In this document: piece after piece, positions 1 through 6,579 of the stretch
Layout: every line of letters begins with the position of its first letter
Position numbering within the stretch: the first letter of the stretch is position 1
Notes under the pieces: model-generated
The model's input: the letters and a program-made list of their open reading frames with translations, nothing else
Database searches by the model: none
What the model was told of the DNA's origin: nothing
NCBI GenBank assembly: GCA_002483765.1
Contig: DLIO01000037.1
Location: 1-17,939 of the forward strand
DNA: 17,939 bases
Origin: Lentisphaeria bacterium UBA7640
GTDB lineage: Bacteria; Verrucomicrobiota; Lentisphaeria; Victivallales; Victivallaceae
Reading direction: 5' to 3'
Made by a program: the position numbers and the translations under genes

Positions 1-387
1 CCTCCAGATCAAGATTCCTGAACTTTCATTTTCTAACCAGAAACCGGCCAGCAGTTCCTGTTCGGATAAAGAAAGGTCTCCCCCTATATACTCAGAAAGT
101 ATAGATGTTATGATTTTCTCGCATTTGTGTTCCAATGCAAATCCAAGTATCGCTTCGGTAGAGTCGGAGGCGATTTCTCGCAAAATCCGGACGTGATATA
201 CGGCGTTTTGCCGAATTGCCTGTTGGAGCTTTGACGATATTGGGGGTTTGTTCCAACTGTTGAAGGACGGAAAACGTTTTATGATGCAACTCTTTAATCT
301 CGCCGGAATCAGAGTAGCGTCTGCTATGCCAGATTTGCGGCAACAGCAGTGTGAGACAAATATTTTCAACAATTCACCATTATCCAT
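1..387 (-). CDS. Hypothetical protein, third gene of moxR operon (partial, runs off left edge)
   Basis: An open frame starts with ATG at 387-385 and continues without a stop for 129 codons to the window edge, so only the N-terminal part is seen. The start is supported by a GGAGAAG ribosome binding site inside the end of the upstream gene and by an 8-base overlap with that gene's stop codon (ATGGATAA). This is typical of translational coupling. The product begins MDNGELLKIFVSHCCC and is mostly polar and helical-looking (around residues 60-110 it reads AIRQNAVYHVRILREIAS and ILGFALEHKCEKII). I see no catalytic motif and do not recognise a family. An antiparallel Cys-Cys-Cys near residues 14-16 is notable but unexplained. 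The position makes it a likely partner or substrate adaptor of the MoxR ATPase and VWA-like protein encoded before it; that is inference. Confidence 0.72.
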   Translation of the reverse strand, partial: MDNGELLKIFVSHCCCRKSGIADATLIPARLKSCIIKRFPSFNSWNKPPISSKLQQAIRQNAVYHVRILREIASDSTEAILGFALEHKCEKIITSILSEYIGGDLSLSEQELLAGFWLENESSGILIWR

Positions 388-1633
388 TCTTTGACTTCTC
401 CATAGGTTTTGAATTAAAAGCTATCTTATTTCCCCAGCTACAAAAGGCGGGATTGGCGTTCTTCGTCAACAGCCACAAAACTGGGTAATCTGGAGCTTCT
501 TTTGGGGCACAACCGAAACCATCGGTAATATAAATCAATACGGTTGGCGTCAAAGCATATTCTGTCACATACTGAAATACTGGGCGAAAATCGGTTCCGC
601 CACATCCGTGAATTTTCCATGGTATATTTTCAGGCATATCGTTCTCGTCAAAAGTCTCCACTTTCTGTATTGCCGCATCGCACTGAATAACGATAAGCTC
701 GTAACTACCAAAACTATGCACCAGAGAGTTAAGTTCGGCGAAGAATCGGGGAATCTCTCTTTGCATACTGCCAGAGGTGTCGATGGCAACAACTGTGGTC
801 GGCAGTCGTTCTTCGCGGCGCGACTGCAAGTAAAGCCCTTGCGAAACATAGCGACGGTTAGGTGGGAGCCAGCGACGTTTACCACCAAGACAACTGCATA
901 CAAACTGACGCAACAGTTCCTGCCAGGGAATTTCAGGATACAGGTATTTTTTAACCAACCGCTCAATACAGCCTGGAATATGTCCTTGATTTCGTTCGGT
1001 CTGCTGGACGGCGGTAATGAGCCGTTCTTTGCAGCGTTCTTTGATATCTGACGTGAAAAACGGAGCATAATCATAATCGATGACAATATCCGTTTGACCA
1101 TTACTTTTAATCTCTTCAATTTCCGGGCTTCCGCTCTCTGTTTCATTCGGATAAACGTGATCGGAAACTTTGTTTCCCAAAATGTTTTGCGGGAGTCTTT
1201 CATAAATCTCCTCGGCGGAAAGCCCTTTCCATTTTTCTTCATGTTGAAGGACATAAAACTGAGGCAGGTTTTCGCTTTCGAAGAGAAAATATATCTCCAA
1301 ATCCGCCGCATAATTGAACCGTTCGTGTTCTCTATTCTGTTTGCGCAGAAAATGGCAGTAAACCGTGTGCCAAACTTCATGGGCAAGAACCGTCATCCGG
1401 AATTTCTTTTCCAGTGACGCGTAAAACTCGGTATTAACAAATATTCGCGTGCCGTCAGTGCAGGCGGTCTTCAGTCGGGAATCGCATACCGGAACAATAT
1501 CCATGCTCATGATGATTGAGCCGATAAAGGGCTGATTCATAAGAAGGCTGATCCGGTCGGATTCCAAACCACGCATAACGGCATCCTTCTGTTTGATCTC
1601 CGCTTCGTTCGGTGAACGGAATGTTATTGTCAT
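380..1633 (-). CDS. Metallopeptidase-like / VWA-like protein (DUF2201 type)
   Basis: The product is about 417 residues. The N-terminal half has a zincin motif HEVWH at residues 85-89, followed by NYAAD near 107-111, as in the putative metallopeptidase domain of DUF2201-type proteins. The C-terminal third has a VWA-like domain with the MIDAS sequence DTSGSM at about 285-290, a later GGTDF and ITDG. Such proteins are known partners of MoxR ATPases: the MIDAS binds Mg2+ and a protein ligand, and the ATPase remodels or inserts cofactor into a target. The ATG at 1633 is chosen because GGAGGAG lies just upstream and the codon overlaps the moxR stop by one base (TAATG). A start 18 codons further upstream would lie inside moxR. 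Whether the peptidase is active cannot be seen. The protein is probably cytoplasmic, as no signal peptide or membrane segment is apparent. Confidence 0.88.
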   Translation of the reverse strand: MTITFRSPNEAEIKQKDAVMRGLESDRISLLMNQPFIGSIIMSMDIVPVCDSRLKTACTDGTRIFVNTEFYASLEKKFRMTVLAHEVWHTVYCHFLRKQNREHERFNYAADLEIYFLFESENLPQFYVLQHEEKWKGLSAEEIYERLPQNILGNKVSDHVYPNETESGSPEIEEIKSNGQTDIVIDYDYAPFFTSDIKERCKERLITAVQQTERNQGHIPGCIERLVKKYLYPEIPWQELLRQFVCSCLGGKRRWLPPNRRYVSQGLYLQSRREERLPTTVVAIDTSGSMQREIPRFFAELNSLVHSFGSYELIVIQCDAAIQKVETFDENDMPENIPWKIHGCGGTDFRPVFQYVTEYALTPTVLIYITDGFGCAPKEAPDYPVLWLLTKNANPAFCSWGNKIAFNSKPMEKSKNG

Positions 1634-2817
1634 TAGATATCTCCTCCAATGCGGTTGCGGAATGCAGCACCGTGTCTTTTTGTCCATTTTTGGTAAGACG
1701 GATGCTGGTAGAGCTTTTCGGCGAATTCGTCAGAATTATGATTATTCCCCACCATGGCGTCGATCATCGCTAGTGTTGCAAAATCGCTCGGCAATTGCAA
1801 GTTCAAACGATAAAAACCATCCAGGAGTTTTTCCGACTCTTCGCCATTTTGCCCGTGCCAGACCCAGTAAACCAATGCGCTGGTTACCGCATAGCGTTGG
1901 TCGGCCTTTTCGGGAACATTAAAGGGCAAATTCGAATTCAGCATCAATCCATAGATATCATCAAGTTCCCCGGTCAATTGGTAAAAGGCCATGAACTCCA
2001 GTCCGGCACGATTGCCGATCAAACCGTAAACAATTTTACGCAACAAAGTCTCCTCGTCATTTTTCTCTAACATACGAAGCATGATTGAGATACGCTCCCA
2101 ACTGCGCGGACTCGGCCAGCCACGTTCAAGCTGCTGTCCTTCCTGAGAAAACAGGAGTGCCGGACGGTAACGGATAAAACCGATGATTGCCGGGTGAATA
2201 TCGTTATGCAAAGCCCAACGCACCCAGACTTCGGCATCGATTGCCGGGTGAATATCGTTATGCAAAGCCCAACGCACCCAGACTTCGGCATCTACTTCCA
2301 ATTCAACATGAAGGAAACGGTTGGCCAGTGCGCTGGACATGGTCGTCGCAACGGCTCGATCACTGTTCCGATTACCTGCACCCATGATGTACCAGCCGTT
2401 CGGTACTTTATAGAGTTCGCCGAGCCGCCGATCAAGGATAAACTCATAGGCAGCGACTTGAAGCGAACGATCGGCAGCAGTGAGTTCGTCAAAAAGAATG
2501 ATGCCAGAACTTTTGGGGTCACGAGGCCATTCTGAGGAAACCAGCCAATCCACACTATTTCCGCGCGGCACGGGCAATCCACGAATATCCACCGGTTCGC
2601 GTTGAGCAAGCCGCACGTCAATAAAGCCGATCTCGGCTTCTTCGCATATTTTCCGAATGATGGTGGATTTGCCGAGTCCTGGCGCACCCCAAACCATCAG
2701 CGGAGGGATTTTCGCTGCAAGGTCTGGGTGTTCTTTCAATACGCCAATCTGCATCCTGATAATAGAATCCAATTCACTAGCGTTCACAGTGTTTGCGGAT
2801 GATAAGATATCTGCCAT
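1633..2817 (-). CDS. MoxR-family AAA+ ATPase with internal 18-residue duplication
   Basis: A 394-residue AAA+ ATPase. Walker A is GAPGLGKS at residues 44-51, Walker B is IILFDELT at 106-113, and the sensor-1 region is GAGNRNSD near 147-154. The pattern, with early Walker A and short N-terminus, is that of MoxR ATPases, which act as chaperone-like motors with a VWA partner; here the VWA-like gene follows with a one-base overlap. The ATG at 2817 has a GAAGGAG ribosome binding site. Residues 176-193 (DAEVWVRWALHNDIHPAI) are repeated exactly at 194-211, encoded by a perfect 54-bp tandem repeat. Family members normally have this stretch once, so the copy is a recent in-frame insertion or an assembly error. 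Its own promoter-like element lies at about 2856-2886, just past the end of the pcfJ-like gene. Confidence 0.92.
   Translation of the reverse strand: MADILSSANTVNASELDSIIRMQIGVLKEHPDLAAKIPPLMVWGAPGLGKSTIIRKICEEAEIGFIDVRLAQREPVDIRGLPVPRGNSVDWLVSSEWPRDPKSSGIILFDELTAADRSLQVAAYEFILDRRLGELYKVPNGWYIMGAGNRNSDRAVATTMSSALANRFLHVELEVDAEVWVRWALHNDIHPAIDAEVWVRWALHNDIHPAIIGFIRYRPALLFSQEGQQLERGWPSPRSWERISIMLRMLEKNDEETLLRKIVYGLIGNRAGLEFMAFYQLTGELDDIYGLMLNSNLPFNVPEKADQRYAVTSALVYWVWHGQNGEESEKLLDGFYRLNLQLPSDFATLAMIDAMVGNNHNSDEFAEKLYQHPSYQKWTKRHGAAFRNRIGGDI
2185..2292. repeat. Perfect 54-bp tandem duplication inside moxR
   Basis: Bases 2185-2238 and 2239-2292 are identical, beginning GATTGCCGGGTGAATATCG and ending CTTCGGCATC. 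The unit is 18 codons, so the reading frame is kept. The absence of any difference between copies suggests a very recent event or an artefact of assembly. Confidence 0.96.
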
Positions 2818-2855
2818 ATTTTTTCTCCTTCATTTTTGCCATTGGTTCGAGTTAT

Positions 2856-2886
2856 AGTTTATAATAAACAATATGGGTGGACAAAG
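2856..2886 (-). promoter_or_regulatory. Shared promoter element upstream of moxR (site A)
   Basis: On the minus strand TTTGTCCACCC is followed by six bases and then TTTAT, reading toward moxR. TTGTCC can act as a -35 with TAAACT 17 bases downstream, or TATAAA at 15 bases. The same 11-base core and the same spacing to TTTAT are found before the pcfJ-like gene and before the dual-AAA gene. An imperfect inverted repeat GGTGGAC / GTCCATC flanks it (2876-2896), a possible regulator site. Confidence 0.6.
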
Positions 2887-2905
2887 AGCGTCCATCAATG
2901 TCCAG

Positions 2906-4693
2906 CTACGCTACGCAATCATACCGCAGATTTTTTTCCCGAGCATACCGACGTATGCATCTGTCTTCCTGTTTAGAAGTATTGGTGTTTCGTTTTCCTT
3001 TGGCCTGAACAATGCACCTGCGCGCAAGGTTGATTTCGAGCGTAAGATTCATGCTCCTGTCAAGGGCGTTCATCGCAACAATCGCACATCGCTTTTCAAG
3101 ACATCTGTTCAGGTACGACGCCACGCAATGACGCTGTTTTCGCCCTTCCTCCTGAAGCCGTTTGGCGTTGTTAATTTCATCGAAAATCACCTCATCCTTT
3201 TCGAGAAGATAGGAGAGTCCATGTCGTGGCCATGCTTTAATTCCGAACTCAGTCCCGTAAAGCTCCTGATGCCAGAGATTCATTTCTCGCATCATGCTTT
3301 TCAGCGTCCGCCCTTTCAATGAAATATCAGCAAAAAAATGATTCTTCCGGTAAAAATAGTCGATCAGGTCGCCGACATCCCCAAAATCATTGATCTCCTG
3401 TTCGGCAAACCATTCCACAAGCAAACGTGAGCGTTGCAGATAAACGGAATACACGGAATTGCCTCGCTCGTGCAGAGCTTTGGCCAGAACCAACGAAAGG
3501 AGTTTGTCACAATGTTTTGCCAGTGCCACACAATAAGTCAGCGCAAAATTCAGGGACGGCATACTGGCTGGCAGATTATGAAAATACCCATTTTCATGCT
3601 TGCTGAGTCCAAAAATTTCACGTGGTGACTTGCCAAAACTCCATGCACGGAGCGAATCAAGATCAGTTTTCTCTATTTTCGTTTTACAGAGTCGCCAGAC
3701 CCATTCAGGAAGAGCAAAAAAACGGCAGTGTTTATTCAAAAACAATTTTAACTGGAGTTCTGCATTATAGACGTGGATTGAAGACGTTGATTCGATATTC
3801 ACTGAATCAGAAACGCTCATATTCCAGAGCAGATTGGCGTAAGGGTTATTTCTGGAATTGTGAGGCGTAAACATAACTTTCACGCCACTGCGCAAAGCAG
3901 AATTCAACAGCGCAATATAATTATCCAATGCATTGGTGTCGTGGCGATTTACTACAGGTTCCCACATCCGATATCGCCATTTCCGTCGAATCGAACGTGG
4001 CAGGGATTCGTAAAAATGCAAAAGTGGGGTGATAGTTTGGGAAGGGGACTGGCGACTCTCCTCCTTTTCGATTTGTGGACGCTTGGTGTGATTATTGTTC
4101 AATAAATGCTTCTTGTCACTTTTCCCGGTATGATGTCGTTTCAAATCTGACCGGCGATATTGTTTTTTTATGATATTTTCAGCATCTTTTGCTACTGGAG
4201 CTTTTTCGAGTATGCGAACCGTAAGAACCGGATAGTTGTATGGCAAAAAAGGTGTTTTATTTTTTTCAACGCATTCAATTTTTTTCTGATCAATTAATAT
4301 TTCCACGCCATATTCCCATTCTGGGTTATTACGAATATCAAGCTTCACCCAACTTGGGAAAGATTGCAGGAACGACCAAAGAGTATGTGCTGCTTTGAAT
4401 CGATCTTTTTTTGTGTAATAACTTCTGACGTCCTCTTCTGCTCTATGTTTTTCCCATTGGTGACGTTTTCTACAACGCGCCTTCCACGACTTGCTTTTTT
4501 TAGACCTGTTTTTTTCAAGGAAACATATAAAACTGGCATTATCCCTAAGCTGTTGCGTCCTTCTCTTTCCACGAATCAATCTGATATATTCTTCGTCACA
4601 ACTCAATGCGAGTTCCTTACGAAACCCCGCATTGCCACTGTAATGTTTTTTCCAACTCTCGGTTTGGTATTGTTCTTTGGCCCGCTTCAACAT
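2906..4693 (-). CDS. PcfJ-like protein
   Basis: About 595 residues. The C-terminal part carries the signature of PcfJ-family proteins: EGRKQRHCVASY (His-Cys around residues 522-523), then an LTLEI strand, then VQAKGKRN. The family is named after a plasmid conjugation-cluster gene and occurs on mobile and accessory elements; its biochemical role is not established. The N-terminal ~200 residues are very rich in Lys and Arg and AT-rich at DNA level, suggesting nucleic-acid contact. The ATG at 4693 is chosen because AAGGA lies about ten bases upstream. A GTG at 4720 in the same frame has no ribosome binding site and lies at or upstream of the inferred transcription start. The gene is transcribed divergently from the WYL regulator and sits upstream of the moxR operon on the same strand. 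Confidence 0.82.
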   Translation of the reverse strand: MLKRAKEQYQTESWKKHYSGNAGFRKELALSCDEEYIRLIRGKRRTQQLRDNASFICFLEKNRSKKSKSWKARCRKRHQWEKHRAEEDVRSYYTKKDRFKAAHTLWSFLQSFPSWVKLDIRNNPEWEYGVEILIDQKKIECVEKNKTPFLPYNYPVLTVRILEKAPVAKDAENIIKKQYRRSDLKRHHTGKSDKKHLLNNNHTKRPQIEKEESRQSPSQTITPLLHFYESLPRSIRRKWRYRMWEPVVNRHDTNALDNYIALLNSALRSGVKVMFTPHNSRNNPYANLLWNMSVSDSVNIESTSSIHVYNAELQLKLFLNKHCRFFALPEWVWRLCKTKIEKTDLDSLRAWSFGKSPREIFGLSKHENGYFHNLPASMPSLNFALTYCVALAKHCDKLLSLVLAKALHERGNSVYSVYLQRSRLLVEWFAEQEINDFGDVGDLIDYFYRKNHFFADISLKGRTLKSMMREMNLWHQELYGTEFGIKAWPRHGLSYLLEKDEVIFDEINNAKRLQEEGRKQRHCVASYLNRCLEKRCAIVAMNALDRSMNLTLEINLARRCIVQAKGKRNTNTSKQEDRCIRRYAREKNLRYDCVA

Positions 4694-4720
4694 CACTGAT
4701 TCATCCTTTTTTATTTTCAC

Positions 4721-4751
4721 AGGATAATATAAACAGTTTGGGTGGACAAAA
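4721..4751 (-). promoter_or_regulatory. Shared promoter element upstream of the pcfJ-like gene (site B)
   Basis: On the minus strand TTTGTCCACCC, six bases, then TTTAT reads toward the pcfJ-like gene. A -35 TTGTCC with TATCCT 17 bases downstream would start transcription near 4714, ahead of the ATG at 4693. The core is identical to the elements before moxR and before the dual-AAA gene. Confidence 0.6.
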
Positions 4752-4761
4752 TTTGTCTGCC
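4741..4761. promoter_or_regulatory. Inverted repeat (candidate operator) between the divergent promoters
   Basis: GGTGGACAAA and TTTGTCTGCC flank a single A, giving 8 of 10 matching positions around the centre. It covers the -35 regions of both the pcfJ-like and WYL genes, the usual place for an autoregulated repressor or activator to bind. Binding by the adjacent WYL protein is inference. Confidence 0.5.
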
Positions 4762-4781
4762 GTACTATGTTATAATAATAT
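4752..4781 (+). promoter_or_regulatory. Promoter of the WYL regulator
   Basis: TTGTCT at 4753-4758 and TAATAT at 4776-4781 are 17 bases apart. The layout TTTGTCTGCC, then GTTAT at the equivalent spacing, is a degenerate copy of the element found before the other three transcription units. A GGAGGG ribosome binding site follows at 4787-4792. Confidence 0.5.
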
Positions 4782-4800
4782 CAAGCGGAGGGAACTCTAT

Positions 4801-5793
4801 ATGAAAATGACGCGTCTGATGAAATTGGTTGCGCTCTTGCGGAAGAACAGTTATCCGAATCACCGGATACTGCAAAGCAAGTTGCGCACGCTCGATGCAA
4901 CGAGCATGTATTCTGTATCCCAAAAAACCGTTCAACGCGACGTGAAATATCTGCGCGACGTTTACAATGCGCCAATTGCGTTCGACAACGGCAAACGTGG
5001 CTACTATCTCACTGATCTGAACTGGAAATTCGAGGTTCCACAGCTCGACGAAGATGAAATGAAAGCTGTAACGCTAGGGGCGCGTCTTGCGGAAACCATT
5101 ATGCCTCAGCCGATTGCTGGAGAAATCCAGTCCGCCGCCGAAACGCTACTGTGCAATAATTTATCAGGACTTGAACCGAACACGGTTTTAATCTCCCTAG
5201 TGGCGCAAGGAGCGCGAATTCCAGTCAAACCAGAAATTTTCCGTGAAGTCTTCGAAGCGTGGCAAACTCGACGCGGATTGACCGTCAAGTATAAAAAGGG
5301 AATGACTGGAAAAATCTTGGAATATTTATTGGAGCCACAGGTGCTCTCTTTTTACGATGGTTTATGGTATCTCAAGGCAGTTATCATTACGCAGGACGGA
5401 GAAACACTTCCAGAGCAGAAGCCGACAATCCGGACCTTGGCCTTACATCGTTTTCAGTTTGCCGCGATTTATCCGGGCAGTTTTGAACCAGATATGCGCT
5501 TAATTGAAGAGGTCAACGATGGAAAACTTTTCAACTTCCCAACTATTGATGAAATCGTCTTACGCTTTACCGATTATGGCATTCCGTATGCGCTTGAAAA
5601 TTATGAATCGGTCTTAATCGATGAACAACCCGACGGCAGTCTATTGGTGACGATTTATGACGCGATAGATTTCAAAATAGTCAACCTTGTACTAAATGAA
5701 GGAGGCGCAGTACAAGTAATAAGTCCGCCAGAATTGGCGGAAAAAGTTATAGAACAAGCAAAACGTGTAATTGAAAAACAAAAGGAAAAGTAA
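4801..5793 (+). CDS. WYL-domain transcriptional regulator
   Basis: A 330-residue protein. Residues 1-75 form a winged helix-turn-helix of the YafY/PafC type (SQKTVQRDVKYLRD as the recognition segment, GKRGYYL as the wing). The middle holds a WYL domain, with the name-giving LWYLKAV near residue 195, and the C-terminus matches the WYL C-terminal extension. WYL regulators bind ligands, often nucleic acids or nucleotides, and control defence and DNA-damage loci. The ATG at 4801 has GGAGGG nine bases upstream; the frame is open further upstream but lacks a start signal and would cross the promoter. The gene lies at the head of the plus-strand arm, divergent from the pcfJ-like gene, with a palindromic site between them, so autoregulation is likely. 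Confidence 0.9.
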   Translation: MKMTRLMKLVALLRKNSYPNHRILQSKLRTLDATSMYSVSQKTVQRDVKYLRDVYNAPIAFDNGKRGYYLTDLNWKFEVPQLDEDEMKAVTLGARLAETIMPQPIAGEIQSAAETLLCNNLSGLEPNTVLISLVAQGARIPVKPEIFREVFEAWQTRRGLTVKYKKGMTGKILEYLLEPQVLSFYDGLWYLKAVIITQDGETLPEQKPTIRTLALHRFQFAAIYPGSFEPDMRLIEEVNDGKLFNFPTIDEIVLRFTDYGIPYALENYESVLIDEQPDGSLLVTIYDAIDFKIVNLVLNEGGAVQVISPPELAEKVIEQAKRVIEKQKEK

Positions 5794-5795
5794 AA

Positions 5796-6512
5796 ATGAG
5801 AATGTATTATGTAGGATGGGATGTCGGCGCATGGCATTGTGATAATAACTCCAACAGTCGCGATGCTATTGCAGTATTAAATGAAGACAATGGATTTAAG
5901 TTTGAAAAGCGGTCTTGTGTTCGCGAACAGTTAAATACTGAATCAGTAGCCTGTTTTTTGAATAAATACTTTGACTCTACAGAATTTAAAGAAAGTGATA
6001 GTTTTTATTTTGCCATAGATGCTCCTTTTGGATGGTCATTGGCATTTCAGAAACTACTACGTGGAGAGAAGGTATCTTTTTTTGACTTTACAAACACCAG
6101 AGCCAGAGATAAGGGAGAAAAAAAGGCTAAAAAAATGGCTATAGACAACCCATTTTTATTTCGAGACACAGAACAATTTGTCGAGGGAAAAATAAAAAAA
6201 CCGCTATCAGCAGTACAAGATAGTATAGGAAGTCAATCGACCAAAGCAATGTTTTTTTTGCAAAAATTTGGATTTATACAATCAAAACCTGGGGTTTGGA
6301 AAAAAGAAAATTGTACTGCAATTGAAACTTATCCTTCTGTAGTTGCAGATAAAAAGGGCATAGACGATATAGCAGATGCAAAGATATGTGCAAGATTAGC
6401 AAAACTTTTTGCAACATCTCCTGACGAACTATATCATCCCGATAAAAATTATATAGAAAGTGAAGGTTGGATTTGGTCTCCTAAAAAGCCATTGAAAACT
6501 AACTGTTTTTAA
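5796..6512 (+). CDS. DUF429-like predicted RNase H-fold protein
   Basis: A 238-residue protein resembling DUF429, a family of predicted RNase H-fold nucleases. Matching features are an N-terminal VGWDVG strand with an acidic residue, FAIDAPFGW near 70-78, NPFLFRDTEQF near 117-127, ETYPS near 180 and an acidic DDIADAKIC near 193. Nuclease activity is a family prediction and has not been shown here. The start is two bases after the WYL stop, with GGAAAAG as a weak binding site. Base composition differs sharply from its neighbours: stretches I counted were about one-third GC, against roughly half in the dual-AAA gene. This suggests later insertion between the regulator and the ATPase gene. A separate promoter-like element follows immediately, so the downstream gene does not depend on it. 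Confidence 0.72.
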   Translation: MRMYYVGWDVGAWHCDNNSNSRDAIAVLNEDNGFKFEKRSCVREQLNTESVACFLNKYFDSTEFKESDSFYFAIDAPFGWSLAFQKLLRGEKVSFFDFTNTRARDKGEKKAKKMAIDNPFLFRDTEQFVEGKIKKPLSAVQDSIGSQSTKAMFFLQKFGFIQSKPGVWKKENCTAIETYPSVVADKKGIDDIADAKICARLAKLFATSPDELYHPDKNYIESEGWIWSPKKPLKTNCF

Positions 6513-6522
6513 CCAGTCACCT

Positions 6523-6552
6523 TTTGTCCACCCGTAATCTTTATTGTAAGTC
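6523..6552 (+). promoter_or_regulatory. Shared promoter element upstream of the dual-AAA gene (site C)
   Basis: TTTGTCCACCC, six bases, then TTTAT reads toward the ATPase gene. The -35 would be TTGTCC (6524-6529), with a weak TAAGTC 17 bases on. The 11-base core is identical to sites A and B, and the orientation relative to the downstream gene is the same. A GGGAGGA ribosome binding site follows at 6569-6575. Confidence 0.58.
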
Positions 6553-6579
6553 ATGCAACAATGATTATGGGAGGACAAT

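Noticed and set aside
92..343. Minus-strand open frame of 83 codons
   Set aside because: It is a shadow of the longer coupled frame that begins at 387 and runs to the edge; it has no ribosome binding site.
565..1386. Minus-strand open frame of 273 codons
   Set aside because: It lies entirely within the metallopeptidase/VWA-like gene in another frame and has no recognisable motif.
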